This document shows positions 47,355 through 55,748 of a stretch of DNA of 64,000 nucleotides, piece by piece (position 1 is the first letter of the stretch; every line of letters begins with the position of its first letter). The notes below the pieces were generated by a model, which saw nothing but the letters and a program-made list of their open reading frames with translations, had not been told where the DNA came from and made no database searches. This stretch comes from DATKFM01 sp963810485 (GTDB taxonomy: Bacteria; Pseudomonadota; Alphaproteobacteria; Dongiales; Dongiaceae): NCBI GenBank assembly GCA_963810485.1, contig CAWENQ010000005.1:186001-250000 (forward strand), in the 5' to 3' direction. A program made the translations under genes and the position numbers.

Positions 47355-47516
47355 TTAAGACCCCACGCGATATTTGTTCGCGTAGTGCTTGCCCAGCAGC
47401 CTGCGGTTCTGCGCCGTGATTCTCTTGTTGGTGCCGGCGCCGGCCCCATGGCTCGGTTCCCGCGCCGGTTTGGGGCCGTGGGCTCGCTTCGTCTTGCTCC
47501 GCTTTGCCTTCGCCAT
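47355..47516 (-). CDS. Small basic hypothetical protein (53 residues)
   Basis: ATG at 47516 to TAA at 47355-47357. It reads MAKAKRSKTKRAHGPKPARE and ends LLGKHYANKYRVGS, with about one residue in four Lys or Arg. GAGGATT stands before the ATG, and the gene begins nine bases after the stop of the NonD hydrolase at 47525, so it is most likely the last gene of that transcript. Such small basic proteins may bind nucleic acid; no family is recognised. Confidence 0.55.
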   Translation of the reverse strand: MAKAKRSKTKRAHGPKPAREPSHGAGAGTNKRITAQNRRLLGKHYANKYRVGS

Positions 47517-47524
47517 CGCAATCC

Positions 47525-49549
47525 TCAGAGATTGTCGCGCGGGAAATCCATGGACCAGTTGCGGGTGAAGACTCTGTCGTCGCCTTCATAGGCGTCGATC
47601 GTCGCCTCCAGGTGGAATTTCTCCGCCGTGCAGGTGACCCGGGTACGGCTCTCGGTGCGGATGCGCCAGTTGCCGCGCTCCCGGCCCATGCCGAACGTCG
47701 TCCAGGTGGTGGCGGTGGCGGGATCGTCGCCGGTGACCTGGTGATGCACCTCGCCGGTCTCATGCAGGGTCATGTTGATGTCAGGCAGATGCTGGCTACC
47801 GCCGTCCCGCGGCAGGAGCACGGTGGTGGTGCCGGCATGGAGATCGCGGGTGACGATCCGGTTGGTGGTGCGGCCGGCCGCGATCTCCGTGACGGGCGTG
47901 GGCGCGCCCGTCTGCGGCTCGGCGAAGGCGCGCAGTTTTTTATCCTCAGCTCGGGGCGGGCGGACTGGCAGGGAGATGTTGCTCTCACCGGTCGTCACCG
48001 TCAGTGCCGTCGGCGCCGGCGAGGGCCAGAGCACTGGCCAGTAATGGTTGGAGATCGAGACGGCGATGCGGCTGCCGGGCGCGAAGGCGTGGGCGATGTC
48101 TTCCATCTGCAGCGGATGCGGTACTCCTGCCCGGGCACCAGCGGCGACGGCCGCTCATGGCTGTCGCGGTGGGCAGAGGTTGAGGACGCCATAGGTGACC
48201 CGCGTGGACCGGCCGTCGGCAAACACCTCGTTCAGCCGCACGGCGATCAGGGCTTGCGGCGCATTGGCCGACAGCGTCAGCTCCACGATCGGCGCGCCGA
48301 GAATCTCCAGCCGCGCCGGCAGCGGATCGCCGGTGAAAACCAGCGAGCCGCCGTCATCCTCCCGCTGGTCGGCGGCGAACTCCGCGCCGTCGCCATAGCG
48401 GCCGATCTCGCCGGCGGCGAGGCCGGTGGTGAGCGGCGACGACACGGTGAGCTTGGCCGGCGCGCCCGGCTTCTCGTCGAGCCGGCCGGGATTAAGATAC
48501 AAGCGCTGCCATTGCAGCCGTGGCGACGGCCAGCTTTCCTCCGCCACCCAGCGCCCCGCGCGCTCGGGATAATTCACCTGGGGATGCACGCTCTCCTGCA
48601 TGCAGACCCGCAGCATCGGCTCGTCCATGATGCCGGTGTCCTTGCCCTTCAGCCAGTGATCCCACCAGCGCAGCGCCTCCTGGAACCAGCCGATCGCCGG
48701 ACCGGGCTGGCCATTCTGCGGGAAGCTGTGGGCCCAGGGTCCGATCAGGCCCTTGCGCGGGCCGCTCAGCCCGGCCAGCAGCCGCGGGATCGAGACGCAG
48801 TAATTGTCGGCCCAGCCGTTCACGGCATAGACCGGGATCTTGATCTTGCTGAAATCCTGGCAGACCGAGCCATGCTGCCAGTAGGCGTCGCGGCGCTGAT
48901 GTTCGAGCCAGGGAATGATCCAGGGCTGCAGGTTCTCCAGCCGCTGCATCCACATCTCGCGCCAGCGCTCGCCGACAATTTCCGGATCCGGCGGCGTCGA
49001 GACATGAGCGAACATCACGCCGCCCCAATCGACGTTGTCTTTCGTCATGCAGCCGCCCATGTAGTGCACGTCGGTGGCGTAGCGGTCATCGGTCGAGCCC
49101 ATTGTGATGATCGCCTTCAGCGCCGGCGGCTGCAGCGCCGCGAGCTGCAGCGCGTTGAACCCGCCCCAGGACATGCCATGCATGCCGACGGCGCCGCTGC
49201 ACCAGGGCTGCTTCGCGAGCCAGGCGATCACCTCCACGGCGTCGTCCTGCTCCTGCTGCAGATATTCGTCGTTGATAAGTCCGTCGCTGTCGCCCGTGCC
49301 CCTGATATCGACGCGGATCGCCGCATAGCCGTGGCCGGCGTAGTAGCTCTGCATCGGCGTATCCCGCGCGCGCATGGAGTCGCGCTTGCGGTAGGGTAGA
49401 TATTCCAGCAAGGCCGGCACCGGATTCTTCTCCGCATCCTCCGGCAGCCACAGCCGCGCGGCGAGACGCGTGCCGTCGCGCAAGGGGATCCAGATGTTTT
49501 CGACGTGGCGGACCTTATGCGGAAACTCGGTGATCACTTTGGCGTTCAA
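47525..49549 (-). pseudogene. CocE/NonD family hydrolase with two compensating frameshifts
   Basis: About 674 residues from the TTG at 49549, chosen for GGGGAGG eight bases upstream. Same superfamily as the gene at 44.0-46.1 kb: RVDIRGTGDSDGLINDEYLQ, nucleophile S127 in GMHGMSWGGFNALQLA, histidine region GLIGPWAHSFP, and the C-terminal jelly-roll. An extra base near 48174-48180 and a missing base near 48110-48115 leave about 65 bases in another frame, reading AHRDSHERPSPLVPGQEYRI, which is what the family should have there. The paired opposite shifts argue strongly for sequencing error rather than gene death. The small basic gene follows. Confidence 0.82.
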
Positions 49550-49732
49550 CGTTTCTTCCTCCCCGGTGATGAAATTGACTATCACGGCAATGCCGGGGAA
49601 TCGATGGCGCGCGGTTGGCCGCCTTATTCTGTGTCGCACCGGCGAAACATCTGCGCTGTTGCATCGGAGGCCGAGTTCGGTTAGCAACGCGCGCCCAATA
49701 TCTGAATAAAAACCCGATGGGTGGAGGCATAA

Positions 49733-50611
49733 ATGCAGCGTAAAAAATTCGTTATAGTGCAGATCGCGATCGCCGCGCTCGGGCTCATCGCCGCCGGCCA
49801 TGCCATGGCCGACGATGCCCTGTTGGAGCGCGGCCGCTATCTCGCCAACAGCATCGTCGCCTGCGGCAATTGCCACACGCCCCAGGGACCGGACGGCCCG
49901 GTTCCCGGCATGGAATATGCCGGCGGCATGGTGATCGACATGGCAGGCCTGTTCACCGCCAATGTGGCGAACATCACGCCCGACACGGAAACCGGCATCG
50001 GCAGCTGGACGGACGAACAGATCGCCAAGGCGATCCGCGAGGGCCTGCGGCCCGATGGCTCGCTGATCGGCCCGCCGATGCCCTTCGGCATGTACCGCAA
50101 TATCTCGGACAGCGATCTCAAGGCGCTGGTCGCCTATGTCCGCAGCGTGGCTCCCGTGAAGAACAAGGTGCCGAAATCCACCTTCAAGATCGCGCTGCCG
50201 CCGGCCTATGGCCCGCCGGTCGAGTCGGTGCCGGATGTGCCGCGCGACGACAAGGTCGCCTATGGCGCCTATCTCGCCGGGCCTCTCGGCCACTGCATCG
50301 AATGCCACACGCCCATGGGCGCGGGCGAGATGCCGGATTTCGCCAACAAGCTCGGCGCCGGCGGCATGGAGATTCCCGGGCCTTGGGGCATCTCGATCAC
50401 CGCGAACATCACGCCCGACAAGAAAACCGGCATCGGCAATTGGAGCGACGCCGACATCAAGAAGGCGATCACCGAAGGCGTCCGCCCCGACGGCAGCCTC
50501 ATGGCGCCGCCGATGCCCTACGGCTTCTACCACAACATGAGTGCCGAAGACCTGGACGCCATCGTCGCCTATCTCCGCTCCCTGCCGCCGATCGAGAATG
50601 CGGTGAGGTAG
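49733..50611 (+). CDS. Diheme cytochrome c
   Basis: 292 residues with a Sec signal peptide (cut near HAMA-DD). Two class I cytochrome domains in tandem, heme sites CGNCH (44-48) and CIECH (188-192). Each domain repeats ITPD-x-TGIGxW and REGLRPDGS/TEGVRPDGS with GPPMPFGMYRN or APPMPYGFYHN; the methionines are candidate axial ligands. It resembles the cytochrome subunits of membrane-bound gluconate/alcohol dehydrogenases, though with two rather than three hemes. GGAGG lies before the ATG. Periplasmic electron carrier; its dehydrogenase partner is not in the neighbourhood. Confidence 0.9.
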   Translation: MQRKKFVIVQIAIAALGLIAAGHAMADDALLERGRYLANSIVACGNCHTPQGPDGPVPGMEYAGGMVIDMAGLFTANVANITPDTETGIGSWTDEQIAKAIREGLRPDGSLIGPPMPFGMYRNISDSDLKALVAYVRSVAPVKNKVPKSTFKIALPPAYGPPVESVPDVPRDDKVAYGAYLAGPLGHCIECHTPMGAGEMPDFANKLGAGGMEIPGPWGISITANITPDKKTGIGNWSDADIKKAITEGVRPDGSLMAPPMPYGFYHNMSAEDLDAIVAYLRSLPPIENAVR

Positions 50612-50618
50612 GGCGAGG

Positions 50619-51467
50619 CTAGAACCGCCGCAACTCATCCGGCCGGAACTCGTAGCCCGGCGTGACGAGAGGCTGGCCTTCGGCGATCTCGAACCAGGCG
50701 CCGAGTTCGGGATGGCGTGTGTTGTTCAGGACATAGATGCCGCGCGCGGGCATGCTGCCTTGGACCAGGAGCACGAGCCGCTGGCCGGATGCACTCACCG
50801 CCATGTCGGCGATGATCATCGCATGGCCTGGTTGTCCCGGCCGGATGAAAACATCGCCGATCTCCGCCTCGCGCAGGCCGGGTACCGGCTGCAGCTCGCG
50901 CGCCAGCGACTGCGTGCTGGCGAAGCCGAACAACAGATCGAGGTAGCGCCGAAGATCGCCGTGGCCGGCGCCCCGCGGCTTTTCGCTGGCCAGCGCGATG
51001 TCAGCGCCTTCCTGCCGCGGCGTGGCGCCCCGGCTATAGGCGGAAAACGGATAGCGCTCGCTGTTGACGAGATCGAAACCGATCGCACCCAGCAGGCCGC
51101 GGCTGTAGAGGAATTCGGCCCGCAGCCGCATGACCGCGTCGGCGCATTGCTGGAGATCGGATGTGCCGGTGTCGATGTCGACCACGGCGGCGATGATCGA
51201 CTGATCCAGCAGCGGCCGGCCGTCATGGAGCACAACCGCCGTGCCCGCGGGCGCCAGCGGCAGGCGGCGCAGCCAACCGGCGAAACTATCCGCTGCCGCG
51301 GGCACGCGCTCGAATCCCGCCGGCGCCGCCAGCGCGCTTTCGATGTCGCGGCTCGGCTCTCCGGACAGCCACGGATACTCGCCCGCGCCTGCATCCAGCG
51401 TTAGCGCTGTGAATGAAAAGCTGGCAATCAGCAAGGCCGCGAGAACCTGGATTTTCTTCACCAACAT
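50619..51467 (-). CDS. DUF4846 domain-containing secreted protein
   Basis: 282 residues from the ATG at 51467; ATG at 51509 is the alternative. A signal peptide (VKKIQVLAALLIASFSFTAL, cut near DAGAG) precedes EYPWLSG and RVPAAADSFAGWLRRLPLAP, which mark DUF4846. Further family stretches: DLQQCADAVMRLRAEFLYSR, RYLDLLFGFASTQSLAREL, GDVFIRPGQPGHAMIIADMA and ARGIYVLNNTRHPELGAWFE. Function unknown; the C-terminal part resembles catalytic cores with H and D residues (GHAMIIADMA). It converges on the cytochrome gene and diverges from the binding-protein gene. Confidence 0.78.
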   Translation of the reverse strand: MLVKKIQVLAALLIASFSFTALTLDAGAGEYPWLSGEPSRDIESALAAPAGFERVPAAADSFAGWLRRLPLAPAGTAVVLHDGRPLLDQSIIAAVVDIDTGTSDLQQCADAVMRLRAEFLYSRGLLGAIGFDLVNSERYPFSAYSRGATPRQEGADIALASEKPRGAGHGDLRRYLDLLFGFASTQSLARELQPVPGLREAEIGDVFIRPGQPGHAMIIADMAVSASGQRLVLLVQGSMPARGIYVLNNTRHPELGAWFEIAEGQPLVTPGYEFRPDELRRF

Positions 51468-51761
51468 GGCGGGCAATCTACAGGGCCGCTGGGCGGAATC
51501 TCCAGGCATCCTGCATATATTTGATTTGCCTAAGATATATTCCGGTTCCCGGCGGCTTGCATTGACGTGGCGGGCGGCTAGAGTGATTGCAACGCTGCGC
51601 CAGTCAGCACCGGGAGGCTGTAGAGAACGAGAAATCGACGGGATCGACACGAGGCAGGATACGGAGCCTCGATGATCCCCGGCGTGAAAATCGGAGCCGC
51701 CTGATCGCGCAGCGAAAAGCAAACTGAACGGCAACATCGCTTGGACAGAGGAGCAGAGAGA

Positions 51762-52511
51762 ATGATCAAACGTTTTGTCATGGCCGCAGTCGCGGTCGGC
51801 ATGATGGCCGGCCCGGCCTTCGCCGCGGATCTCGGCGGCAAGGTGCTGAAGGTGGGCTCGGACACCACCTATCCGCCGATGGAGACTGTCGACGAGGCCA
51901 CCGGCCAGATCGTCGGCTTCGATGTCGACGTGATGAACGCCATCTGCGAGCGCATCAATTGCAAGGCCGAGTTCGTCACCACGGCCTGGGACGGTATCTT
52001 CGCCGCCCTGCAGCAGAGCCAGTTCGACATGGTGGTCTCCGGCGTCTCCATCACCGAGGAGCGCGACAAGGAGATGGATTTCAGCGATCCCTATATCGTG
52101 GTGAGCCAGGCGGTGCTGGTGCGCGTCGCCGACAAGGCGCTGACCATCGAGGACTTCAAGAAGGGCAGGAAGCTGGCGGCGCAAACCGCGACCACCAACG
52201 CCCAATTGGCGGAAGAGCTGGTGGGCCGGGAAAATCTGAGCCTCTACGACACCTTCGTCGCCGCGGTCGAGGCGCTGAAAAACGGCGACGTCGACGGCGT
52301 GGTCATCGACGGCACCTCCGCGGTCGCCTATGAGCAGCAATTCGCCGGTGAATTGGTCGTTGGCATCACGGGACTGCAGTCCGATCCGCTGGGCCTGGTG
52401 TTCCGCGAGGGCGACACGTTGCGTGACGCCTTCAATGAAGGCCTCAAGGCGATCAAGGACGACGGCACGCTCGATACGCTCATTGCCAAATACTGGGGCA
52501 AGACCTCGTAA
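51762..52511 (+). CDS. Amino-acid-type ABC transporter substrate-binding protein (SBP family 3)
   Basis: 249 residues from the ATG at 51762 (GAGCAGAGAGA upstream), with signal peptide MIKRFVMAAVAVGMMAGPAF and cut after AFA. SBP_bac_3 motifs: LKVGSDTTYPPMETVDEATG, GFDVDVMNAICERINCKAEF, WDGIFAALQQSQFDMVVSGV and SITEERDKEMDFSDPY, typical of polar amino-acid receptors. It is followed after 169 bases by a permease gene of the same system. The ATP-binding subunit is not in the window. Confidence 0.92.
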   Translation: MIKRFVMAAVAVGMMAGPAFAADLGGKVLKVGSDTTYPPMETVDEATGQIVGFDVDVMNAICERINCKAEFVTTAWDGIFAALQQSQFDMVVSGVSITEERDKEMDFSDPYIVVSQAVLVRVADKALTIEDFKKGRKLAAQTATTNAQLAEELVGRENLSLYDTFVAAVEALKNGDVDGVVIDGTSAVAYEQQFAGELVVGITGLQSDPLGLVFREGDTLRDAFNEGLKAIKDDGTLDTLIAKYWGKTS

Positions 52512-52680
52512 TCGGGGGAATTGTTCCGAAGCCCGAAAACAGCCGTGGAAATGCGCGGCCGATTGCGGGCAGCAACCACATGAACTCGATCACTGAACGC
52601 GCTCAGGTCGACCCCGATCTGGGCGCGTTCTTTCTTTGAGCGCATCCGGCGCTTCATGCCGCGGATACCGGGGGACTGAC

Positions 52681-54342
52681 ATGGACGCCATCAAGCGAAT
52701 CCGGCCCAGCAATTTTGTCATTCTGATTGCCATTCCTTTCGTCGTGTATCTCTTCGCGTCGACGCCAAACTATCAGCGCTCGCTGCGGGAGATCCTTGGC
52801 ATCGAGGACAATGCCGCGAGCCTGTTGGCGGTATTCCTTCTGCTCCTCGCCGCGATGCTGCTCGGAACGATCATGCCGCTGGCGCGGGCCTCCCTTCGCT
52901 TCAGCGGACCGGAGTGGCGCTGGCTGATTCTTGCGGCTGCCGCGGCAAATCTCGCACTCGCTGTCCTTGTCGCCGGGATTCTCGATCCCTCGACCTTCCT
53001 GAATTCGGTTGTCGCCAACAGCGTCGATCCCTTCGCCTCCGACCTGATCGAGAAAGCGGTCAAGCCGCGGCGTCTTACTGCTGAAGCCCTCGACCTTTGC
53101 GTGACCGTTTTTCGCACGGGGGCATGGATCTATTTCGCCGTATCGGCCGTCCTAAGCGCGGCCGCGCTCGCGTTCGGCATCCAGGGCCGTACCGCGTCCC
53201 TCGGCAACATCGCCGCAACCGTCATCCTGCTGCTGAATGCCATCGGCGTTGTCTACCTGGTCTTGATCATGCCCGTGGAATTCGCGTCCGGCGTGTTCGT
53301 GACGCTGCGCGCGGCGATCCTGGCTTATCTGGTGGCCGCCGTCCTTGGTCTGGGCATGGCGGGACTGCAGCAGCTGAAGCCGCAGCGTTACACGATCATC
53401 ATTCATGCCGCCGTCTGCCTTCTGATGTTTGCCGGGGCGGCCTTCTTTCTCCTGCAGGAAAAGCAGAGCTACGCATTGGTCGGCACGCTCGAGAAATCAG
53501 TGGCGATCATCAAGGATACGCCGCAAGGCCTGATCGATACCGTGCGCCGCGGCGAGTATGAAGGCGGCTCCGGGGAAACGGTGAAGATGCGGGGCGTGCT
53601 GAATGTGGAAGAGGCGCTGCAGGAACTCGCGACGAAAGAGCGCGTCACCGCGGCCTTTCTGCCGGCATCCGCTTTACCGGCAGATGCGCCGGTCATGTGG
53701 CGTGTGACATTCCTGCCCGAGCGATACAAGCTGCCCGGCCTCGGCCTGGCAATCATCGGCCTGTTCGTGGCGATCGTGACCTTTGGCGGCGCCATGCATT
53801 TCCGCCATCCGATGGCCATCGCGGCGGAATTCTATGTCGATACCATCCGCGGGATTCCCATCCTCGTGATCATTCTCTATGTCGGATTCCCGCTGAGCGG
53901 AACGCTCAAGGACATGACCGACGGCGGCATCGATCTGCCGAACCTGGTGCGCGGCATTATCGCCCTGGCAATCGGCTATTCGGCTTACATGGCGGAGATC
54001 TTCCGCGCCGGCATCGAGGCCGTCCCCAAGGGCCAAGTTGAAGCGGCGCGGAGCCTGGGCCTCAAGGGCTGGCATGTCGCAAGATTCGTGATCTTGCCGC
54101 AAGCGTTCCGCGTGATCTTGCCGCCCCTGGGAAACGAGTTGATCGCCATTCTCAAGGACACCGCGCTCCTTTCAATCATTTCCGTCCGGGATGTGACGCA
54201 GCGGATGCGGGAGTTCCAGTCCGACAGTTTCCTCACCTATCCGCCATACAACACCCTGGCGATCTTTTATGTGCTGCTGACATTGTCGGTCGCCAGCATG
54301 CTCAAGTGGAACGAACGGCGCTTCAGTGTCAGAGCCCATTGA
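52681..54342 (+). CDS. Amino-acid ABC transporter permease with long N-terminal extension
   Basis: 553 residues from the ATG at 52681 (GGGGGA upstream), about twice the length of ordinary HisM/GlnP permeases (220-250). The C-terminal 200 residues are the normal permease: IAAEFYVDTIRGIPILVIIL, the EAA loop EAVPKGQVEAARSLGLKGWH, ILPPLGNELIAILKDTALLS. The first 350 residues add about seven hydrophobic helices (52.7-53.6 kb), of no family I recognise, and a soluble segment (TPQGLIDTVRRGEYEGGSGE). Similar long permeases occur in cyanobacteria and some proteobacteria. The GH1 gene begins inside its last codons. Confidence 0.88.
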   Translation: MDAIKRIRPSNFVILIAIPFVVYLFASTPNYQRSLREILGIEDNAASLLAVFLLLLAAMLLGTIMPLARASLRFSGPEWRWLILAAAAANLALAVLVAGILDPSTFLNSVVANSVDPFASDLIEKAVKPRRLTAEALDLCVTVFRTGAWIYFAVSAVLSAAALAFGIQGRTASLGNIAATVILLLNAIGVVYLVLIMPVEFASGVFVTLRAAILAYLVAAVLGLGMAGLQQLKPQRYTIIIHAAVCLLMFAGAAFFLLQEKQSYALVGTLEKSVAIIKDTPQGLIDTVRRGEYEGGSGETVKMRGVLNVEEALQELATKERVTAAFLPASALPADAPVMWRVTFLPERYKLPGLGLAIIGLFVAIVTFGGAMHFRHPMAIAAEFYVDTIRGIPILVIILYVGFPLSGTLKDMTDGGIDLPNLVRGIIALAIGYSAYMAEIFRAGIEAVPKGQVEAARSLGLKGWHVARFVILPQAFRVILPPLGNELIAILKDTALLSIISVRDVTQRMREFQSDSFLTYPPYNTLAIFYVLLTLSVASMLKWNERRFSVRAH

Positions 54343-55726
54343 GGATATCGGCAGCCTGATCGCGCGGGCGCGCGCTGTCAGGTTCCCCGCCGATTTCGCC
54401 ATCGGCGCGGCGACGGCCGCCTATCAGATCGAGGGCGCGGTCTCCGAGGATGGCCGGGGCGAGAGCATATGGGACCGCTTCACCCATTCGCCCGGCACCA
54501 TTGCCGACAGGCAAACGGGCGACATCGCCTGCGATCACTATCACCGCTGGCGCGAAGATATCGCGCTGATGAGGCAGTTGAACCTCAATGCGTACCGCTT
54601 CTCCATTGCCTGGCCACGGATCGTCCCGGAGGGTCGCGGCAAGGCGAACGAGGCGGGGCTCGCTTTCTATGACCGGCTGGTGGATGGGTTGCTGGAGGCC
54701 GGCATCGCGCCCTTCGTCACGCTCTATCACTGGGACTTGCCGCAGGTGCTGCAGGATGAGGGTGGCGGCTGGCTGCGGCGGGGCATCGTTGACGACTATC
54801 TGGCCTATGTTGACGTGGTGACTCGGCGGCTTGGCGACCGGGTGAGAAACTGGACCACTTTCAACGAGCTCTGGACCTTCACCTGGTGGGGTTACGCCTT
54901 CGGCGAAGACGCGCCGGGCCTGAAGCTCGGCGCCAAGGGCGCGCTAGCGGCGGGCCATCATGCGCTTCTCGCCCATGGCAAGGCAGTGCCGCTGATCCGG
55001 GCGAACGTGCCGGGCGCGAAGGTCGGCATCGTGCTGGATCTCAATGCCTCGACACCGGCGAGCGGCCGGCCGGAGGACGTCGCGGCCACGCGCCGATTCG
55101 ATGGCTGCCAGAACCGCTGGTATCTGGATGCGCTGTTTCGCGGCGCCTATCCGGCCGACATGTTGGAGGTCTATGCCGGTCTCTTGCCGGATATCCGCGG
55201 CGGGGACATGGCGGCGATTGCCGCGCCGATCGACTATCTGGGCATCAATGTCTACCGCCGCTCCGTCATCGCCGATGGCGCCGATGTGCCACCTGTGAAT
55301 TTCAGCCGGATCGAGCCGCCGGGTGTCTATACGTCCATGGGTTGGGAGGTCTATCCGCCGGCGCTCTATGACATCCTGGCCTATGTGCAGGACAATTATG
55401 CGCCCGGCGACCTCTACATTACGGAGAACGGCGCGGCGTTTACCGATGACGTCGGCCCGGATGGCGCCATTGTGGATAGGGAACGCGCGCGCTACATGGT
55501 GGCCCATCTGGAACAGGCCGCGCGGGCGGTCCAGGCGGGCATTCCGCTGAAAGGTTATTTCGCCTGGACGCTGATGGATAATTTCGAATGGGCCTGCGGT
55601 TTCAGCCAGCGCTTCGGGCTGATCCATGTGGACTATGAGACCCAGCGGCGCCGGGTGAAGCTGAGCGGCGAGATCTTCGCCGAGATCACCCGCGGCGTGA
55701 AACAGCCGGTTCGCCAGGCTGTGTGA
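54326..55726 (+). CDS. Beta-glucosidase, glycoside hydrolase family 1
   Basis: 466 residues from a GTG at 54326, overlapping the permease end by 17 bases. Strong GH1 pattern: FAIGAATAAYQIEGAVSEDG, RFSIAWPRIVPEGRG, YHWDLPQ, TTFNELWTF with acid/base E181, and YITENGAAF with nucleophile E367. The usual T-[FL]-N-E-P is here N-E-L, an uncommon change next to the acid/base. No signal peptide, so it acts on imported glycosides. Its place behind amino-acid transporter genes is unusual; the overlap suggests co-translation. Confidence 0.92.
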   Translation: MSEPIEDIGSLIARARAVRFPADFAIGAATAAYQIEGAVSEDGRGESIWDRFTHSPGTIADRQTGDIACDHYHRWREDIALMRQLNLNAYRFSIAWPRIVPEGRGKANEAGLAFYDRLVDGLLEAGIAPFVTLYHWDLPQVLQDEGGGWLRRGIVDDYLAYVDVVTRRLGDRVRNWTTFNELWTFTWWGYAFGEDAPGLKLGAKGALAAGHHALLAHGKAVPLIRANVPGAKVGIVLDLNASTPASGRPEDVAATRRFDGCQNRWYLDALFRGAYPADMLEVYAGLLPDIRGGDMAAIAAPIDYLGINVYRRSVIADGADVPPVNFSRIEPPGVYTSMGWEVYPPALYDILAYVQDNYAPGDLYITENGAAFTDDVGPDGAIVDRERARYMVAHLEQAARAVQAGIPLKGYFAWTLMDNFEWACGFSQRFGLIHVDYETQRRRVKLSGEIFAEITRGVKQPVRQAV

Positions 55727-55748
55727 ACGGACAGAGATCGAGTAAGAA

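Noticed and set aside
47245..47763. 172-codon minus-strand frame at the end of the second NonD hydrolase
   Set aside because: It is an out-of-frame reading across the hydrolase end and the small basic gene, which has its own start and ribosome binding site.
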